Of a DNA stretch of 64,000 nucleotides, positions 58,471-64,000 are shown piece by piece; position 1 is the first letter of the stretch, and every line of letters begins with the position of its first letter. The stretch comes from Berberis thunbergii (Eukaryota; Streptophyta; Magnoliopsida; Ranunculales; Berberidaceae): positions 558,001-622,000 of the forward strand of contig QNQO01000544.1 in NCBI GenBank assembly GCA_003290165.1, written 5' to 3'. The notes under the pieces were generated by a model. That model was not told where the DNA came from, did no database searches, and saw nothing but the letters and a program-made list of their open reading frames with translations. Both the position numbers and the translations under genes were made by a program.

Positions 58471-59558
58471 TCCCTTGTGGCACTTTTTATCCAACTTTAG
58501 TGATCAATAATCTCTTTTAATCATGGATGTGAAATTAAGTTTTTTATCGATAATTGAATTTATCGGCAAAAATAATTGCGAATGCTTTAACTATATGGTT
58601 AGAAATGCACCTTCATTATGGTGTTTTTGAGCTTTAATTGGAAGAACAATTTTTTTTTTAACATCTATTAATGAAAGGATTAGCTAAGATGAGTCAACTT
58701 GTGTTATGTTGCATTTCATATCAATGGAATTTTTTTCAGGATTTATAAGTTTAGGGTGTGTTTGGTTGCTTTGGGGTTGTTTGTAGGGTTTCTTGAAGGA
58801 AAAGGGAAAAAAAGGTGAGGTTGGAAAAAAGTTGGGCATTTGAGAGATACTTGGTCACTTTTTGCTTAATAGGTAAGATTTTTTGTAATTAACATGAATG
58901 AAAAGCGTGTTCAAACACTTTAATGTCTTTATTGACAACTTATTGTGAGCATCTTTGAAATGATTACTTCTCAATGCATAAGTTCAATGATTGCAAGACT
59001 AATATTGATGGAAAAACTTTTATTAGGAATTGCTGCATTTTGCATTAATGTTGTTACTTTAACGCGTAATGATTTCGTTTACGTAATATGTTCGCAAATA
59101 GAAATACAAAGTTATACATAATAGAGTAATAATATGATGCAAAACACATTCACCCAATTCATCTGAGAGTAAAAAGTAAGGATCTTAGGAGAAATTTGAA
59201 TATGCTAGATTGATATAATGTAAATGATGAGCCTAAACCTACTTGTTTGCTATTGCAATCAAATTGTTTATTTATTTATTTATTTTTATGAAATTCAGAG
59301 CTCTAAGTACGTAATATGAAAAAACAAACCTTCCGTCTAAGACGCAATTAAGAACAAAATGTCTTTTAAGTGGTTGTTGGAGAAATATTTAAAGATGAAT
59401 AAATATACAATAAATTCCAAGTTGCTGATGACATAATCTCCCAAAGTAAAGCCATCCACCGACCGATTAGTAATGTTAAAACATCACAGCCAAGCTCCAT
59501 TTCCTTTGTTTTTATGGCCCAAAGACTGTGTTGTTGTCTTTATGCTTAGTTCATAATA
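58471..59558 (+). repeat. Low-copy repeat R1, copy 1 (most complete)
   Basis: About 1.09 kb are collinear with the two halves of copy 3 and with copies 2 and 4, without internal insertions. It therefore serves as the empty-site reference for element B2 and the MITE at 52398. No protein is recognised. It ends where a Mutator-like element begins. Confidence 0.8.
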
Positions 59559-60329
59559 GGGTTATTTGCACTTTTGTTATTATAATATATGTCTTATTCA
59601 ATTTTACACTAAATTATCATTCATATTGCATTTTCTTCCTAAGACTAGCAGTCAGCGTGCATTGACTGTCAAAGTACATGTTAGTTTAAAAAATGTCATA
59701 TATATTGTCCAAAATACCCTTTAATGATTTGAAGGTTGAGATTCAAAGTTGATGCAATTAAAATCGAGAGATTCAAACTTCCCCTTAGACATTGGGATAA
59801 TCTGCCTACTCCTCCTTCACCACCACAGTCTCCACTTCACCACCAATAACACTCACATATGCTTCTACTGCTACATCTACATGTTATTACACTGTAGATT
59901 AAATATTCAAACATCAATAAGTGGAAAAACTTGCCAAGTTTTGATGGTAAGCTTGAGTTGCAAGTCATCTTCATCATCTGTTAGGTCAGTTATGTTGCAG
60001 GGGGCAAACTAAAATTAAAATTTATTTTCAAGGGGTTAAGTTATTGCCAGTAATTTATTATATGAGCCAATGAACAATACTTAATTGATTTTCTTGCAAA
60101 TCCCATGGTGTCACAAGCACAATCAAACAAGTGAATAAGATGTTTAAAGCAGGCAAAATTTTGAAGGAATACTGTACATTGGATGATAAAGCACAATGTA
60201 AATTCATTTGATGTTCAATGGATGTTCTTGCAACAATATAAATTCATTGGATGTTAATAGCACGTTGTAATCAAATGCCTTAACATCATTGCAAAAACAT
60301 AATATAACACAATGGAATTCAAATGACAC

Positions 60330-60740
60330 AACATTCTTGCAATTCAAAACCTGATATAGCACTTTCAAGCATCAATATGCAACCTGAATTTACAACCTGA
60401 CACAACATCCTTGTAAAAACCTGAATTTACAAGCATAAAAAGTCTGACATCCTTGCACAAAACCAACTTGAATTTACAAGCATTCAATACCATTCAGTAT
60501 CTAACAACCTACATTGTACCATACCAACAAGCGTTCAAGATCATACCATATCAACAAACATTCAATACCATACCATACAAACTTGAAATGCAATCCATTT
60601 AACAAAATTTGCAACTAACACAAGTATATCATTTAGTGTACCATACCAACACAAGTCTGACATAACACAAATGTATCATTTAGTGTACCATACCAACACA
60701 AGTCTGACATAACACAAGTATGAGATAACATTCCATCAGA
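60330..60740. repeat. Short tandem phrases in the Mutator-like element
   Basis: CCTGAATTTACAA recurs near 60385, 60421 and 60468. A ~48-bp unit (TATCATTTAGTGTACCATAC, CAACACAAGTCTGACATAAC) is repeated directly at about 60627 and 60675. No frame is present. Confidence 0.7.
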
Positions 60741-60898
60741 AAACACAAAATGAGAACGTCAATAAACGAAAAAAATAGTCATCCACTAACTTAAATGCAG
60801 GTCATCTCCTGGACCCCTTAGGTTTCCAATTACTTTGTCCCCTTGCAAATTGAGTTTGTCCCCTTCTACTCCTACCATTCCCACGCTGAAACACTGGA

Positions 60899-63850
60899 TT
60901 AACTGGTGGCCTCATTGGTGGGGGTCAAACTCCTTGTGCAAATGGCTGAGTTGTGAGCATGGTACTCTAATTGTTGTGTAAAGTTAGAGCTATATGTTCC
61001 TTGCTCTCGTGCATTTAGGCCTCTTAGATGTTTGTCCATCCTCAGCGTTTGTTCCATATGAGGGTTTTTACAGGTTCTACTGTTGTGACCCTCCCTTCCA
61101 CACTTTCTGCAACTCATGTGTTCTTTGTGAACCTCATTTTCATCTATTCTCATCTGTTTCTTAGGTCTCCTTGGACCTCTTTTCACTAGAGGTGGCAACA
61201 CTAAGGGTCTTGGCTACCACATCAAAACCCTAATCAGACATGAAAATAAGCAAATTATTGTAGTACACATAAGACATGAAGATAAAACATACTTCATCCC
61301 ATGCACGCATATTTCTTATGCTCACAATGCTCCTAGAGTATGCTTCCACACAGGCCTTCACAGAATGATAGGGGCTGCAGTACCTACATCAAATGAAAAT
61401 AAGTATGAGATCAAGATTATATAAGCAATGATATGATCACTGAGAAAACTTATACTTATACTCTGCCCACTGAGGTCTCTGATTGACTAGAGTCAAGACT
61501 CCATGCACACATATGATGCATGTGAGTTCTCATTGTCCACAATCACAATATCAAATAGATGTCTTGACTCTAAACCTATCACCAGTGTCATTATGCTGCA
61601 CTGTGATTAAGCCATCACTGGACTCAAACATTCTGAATTTGTTCTTCATTTCCTTGTACTTGTCAACTAGCTTCTGAGCCCTAGGTACTAACTCATTGAT
61701 GTCCCAAGTGCTACTTTTTACCCTTTTCTCATACATAAATCTCATGACAAGCATGTGATAGTTATCAATGAACTTGCAAAGTGGTTTGTTCCTTAGGTGA
61801 ATGATCCAGTTATTGAAACTTTCACTAAAATTGTTAGTGATGTGCTCTGAGTATAGCCTAGTGTCAAAATAGGTCATGAATAAACTCTTCACATCCCTAT
61901 CAACCAACCACTTATGAGCCCTTGGATTAGCTTCCTTAATCTCTTTCAAGTGGGAGACACACTCAAACTCTTTGTATGCCCTAGCAACCTTCCAACTTAG
62001 TCTCATTAAGAAAGTCCCATCAAAACCATCATTCTTGAAGTTCTTGTACATATGCCTAAACAAAATCTATGATCTGAATATGAAAAGAGTTGTTTTACTG
62101 CTTCAATCAAGCATTTTTGCTGGTCAGAGATAAAAGTTAGCTTCCCTACATGCATCTTCAACAACATCTCAATTATACTCAAGAAGGTGCACCAATTTTG
62201 GTAGCATTTTGACTGGCAAATGTAGATGGCCAATGGAAACATACCATTATTGTCATCCAAAGCTGTAACTGACAAACAACAATCCTCATATTTGGCCTTG
62301 CGAAAGCACACATCCAACCCCACCAAGAGTTTACAACCATGCTGCCAACCAAGTAGACTAGCAGAAAATGCCAAACACGGGCCTATGAACCTTTGATCAT
62401 CATTATTTGTTGAGCATGTAGCAATGCTTCCTGGGTTTGTTGTCAACAATTCCATGCAACAAGAAGGGGTCATCTTGTAACTTTCTTCATAACTACCAAT
62501 TACTTTTGTCATCAATTTCTGTTTTGCCCTCCACCATACATGATAGCTGACATCAATAGAGTGCTCTTTCCATGTCAGTTTGATAAGGGAGTCAGGTGTG
62601 AGAAATTGGAAGTGTGTATTAAAATAGACTCACACTCCTTAGCAATAAACCTAGCATCCGCCATTGGATGCCCATCAACAATTTTCAGACATGTGTGTTG
62701 TTGCCCCATGGTCCTAACCCTGATGGTGTGCCCATATTTATTCTTGATGCATAGCAATGCCATTTGTAGTCTTCATCCGTACACTTCACTAAAAATTTGT
62801 CAGGATCATTCTTCTTGAATCTCATCAGAAACTTCTTTCTTACTGCATATTTCCTCAACAAAAACCTAACATCATCTACTGTGGATCATTCCTTCCCAAT
62901 CTCCAAGACCCATTCCTCATCTTCATCGTGAGCCTCATGATCACTCTCATCACCATAAACATTCTCAGTTTCAGCAACAAAACCAGCATGCACACCTGGA
63001 GGTGCCTCATCTTCAATGTTATGGCTTGAATGGTACTCCTCTTTTACTGGAAGATCATCTAGTTCAGCAAACTAAGAAGAACCTGCTTCAGATGGACCTC
63101 TTGGCTGGCCTTGGGCTTGTTCATGGGTTGGTTCCTCATTAGGTACCTATTGTACTACATCAGGTAGGTCTTCATCTAGCTCTTCTTCACTCAACTCATC
63201 ATATAACTTCACTCTTGTCTTACTTGACTTTATCTTTTTTTTTTTGCTACTTTCTTTACTATCCTTGCCCTCCCCCCTTGTTCTTTTCTTAGCACAACTA
63301 CCATATTTGCTTGGAGAGTACCAATCACTAGGTTTACTCTTCCTTGGGGTTGAAACCTTCCTCTTGGCCCAAGGCCTTTTGGCCCTGCATTTAGGCCTCA
63401 AATGAACTTTATTATGAGGGGTGGGTTGTGTTATAGGGACAGGGTCTACATCAACAATAGGTGGGGTTGAAATAGGTTCAAGGTCCATTAAACTAATCCC
63501 AAGAGTGCTGCTTTCATAAACTTGTGTCACTTGCCACTTTAACCACAACAAACACATGCAAAGCATCCTTGTCATCAATGTTTGCATGGGTCTAAAAATA
63601 CATTGTCTTCATCATTGTTAATGTTTATCCTCACCCCATTATGCACAAAGGTATGTGTTGTTCCAAGGGTTAAGGCATGCTTATGTGGGTTGGGGATAGC
63701 TTCATGGATACTCTTGTTTAACTTATCCCAATTAAAGTAATCACCATGCACCTGTACAAAGTCTATAGATAACCCATCTATATAATCACTAGCCTTCCAC
63801 ATACCAGGGATATCTGCAATCTTACTCCACTTTCCATCATAATGGACCAC
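60899..63850 (-). pseudogene. MuDR/MULE transposase pseudogene
   Basis: The N-terminal part starts MVHYDGKWSKIADIPGMWKA (63850), followed by a basic stretch (63587-63147, RKSKPSDWYSPSKYG and a lysine run). A damaged DNA-binding region comes next (62890-62575: RFKKNDPDKFLVKCTDEDYK, TIRVRTMGQQHTCLKIV). The catalytic core (62515-61551) has KLLVGLDVCFRKAKYEDCCL and LTALDDNNGMFPLAIY-type text, then LTFISDQQKCLIEAV, where the D residues fit the MULE DDE triad, then FRHMYKNFKNDGF and FSESFNNWI. A SWIM-like CDCG...CIICVHGV (61550-61480) and a zinc knuckle CRKCGREGHNSRTC follow. A frameshift near 62060 and several stops make it inactive. Confidence 0.85.
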
Positions 63851-64000
63851 TAAGTCCCAGACATCCAGTTCTTGTCCCCATTTGCCATTGCTGCAATGAC
63901 ACCAATTAAAACGGATTGATGAATACTATAGCAAATAAACAAAACCATGCAATCAAACATGAATAGTAAACTGAAAACAGAAGACAAATACAACACATAT

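Larger units (their letters stand above)
59559..64000 (-). mobile_element. Degenerate Mutator-like element running off the window
   Basis: The left end begins GGGTTATTTGCACTTTTG, exactly where R1 copy 1 breaks off relative to copy 3. A MuDR-type transposase lies inside on the minus strand. The other end and its 9-bp duplication would lie beyond 64000. The region 60220-60740 is non-coding and holds short repeated phrases. Confidence 0.75.

Overview
This window is nuclear DNA of a flowering plant, most likely a eudicot. It is AT-rich, has intron-bearing genes with GT-AG splice sites, and is packed with nested transposable elements. I recognise three host genes that look intact: a two-exon F-box/LRR gene (5477-6396, minus), a two-exon fasciclin-like arabinogalactan protein gene of the FLA15-18 group (22493-25493, minus), and a tRNA-Gly(GCC) gene (48834-48904, minus). 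I cannot name the species.

Nearly everything else is mobile or duplicated DNA. From 1 to 5.3 kb a host segment is broken up by small DNA transposons; the same segment lies almost uninterrupted at 20.9-21.6 kb, so several insertions and their target duplications can be read by comparison. From 6.5 to 10.4 kb a low-copy repeat (here R1, four copies) is interrupted by a Harbinger element and a Mutator-like element, each with a readable target-site duplication. From 10.4 to 20.9 kb lies a complete 10.5-kb LTR element (family A, minus) with gag and protease but no visible reverse transcriptase or integrase. From 26.1 to 33 kb come further broken copies of families A and B. From 33 to 48 kb lies another family A copy whose protease frame is split by an 8.3-kb CACTA transposon. 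That CACTA carries pieces of a PDS5 cohesin-cofactor gene and of a WW-domain DEAD-box helicase gene, and itself contains a Harbinger element: three levels of nesting. From 49.4 to 59.6 kb there are three more R1 copies, a 2-kb family B element, a broken LINE and a probable SINE. From 59.6 kb to the end a degenerate Mutator-like element runs off the window.

The most interesting feature is in the LTR families. Beside the 3' LTR, families A and B both carry a second gene on the strand opposite gag. It has its own TATA box, a start codon 60-115 bases downstream, a protein resembling the plant putative-gypsy-transposon domain (Transposase_28), and in two copies a short intron of 71-75 bases at a matching place. 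A second conserved antisense unit, also with a TATA box, lies further in. All copies here are damaged, but the shared layout across diverged copies suggests that an antisense gene is an ancestral part of these non-autonomous elements.

All domain names come from reading translations by eye; no database search was run. Boundaries supported by target duplications or paired LTR ends are exact to within a base or two. Other boundaries are approximate.
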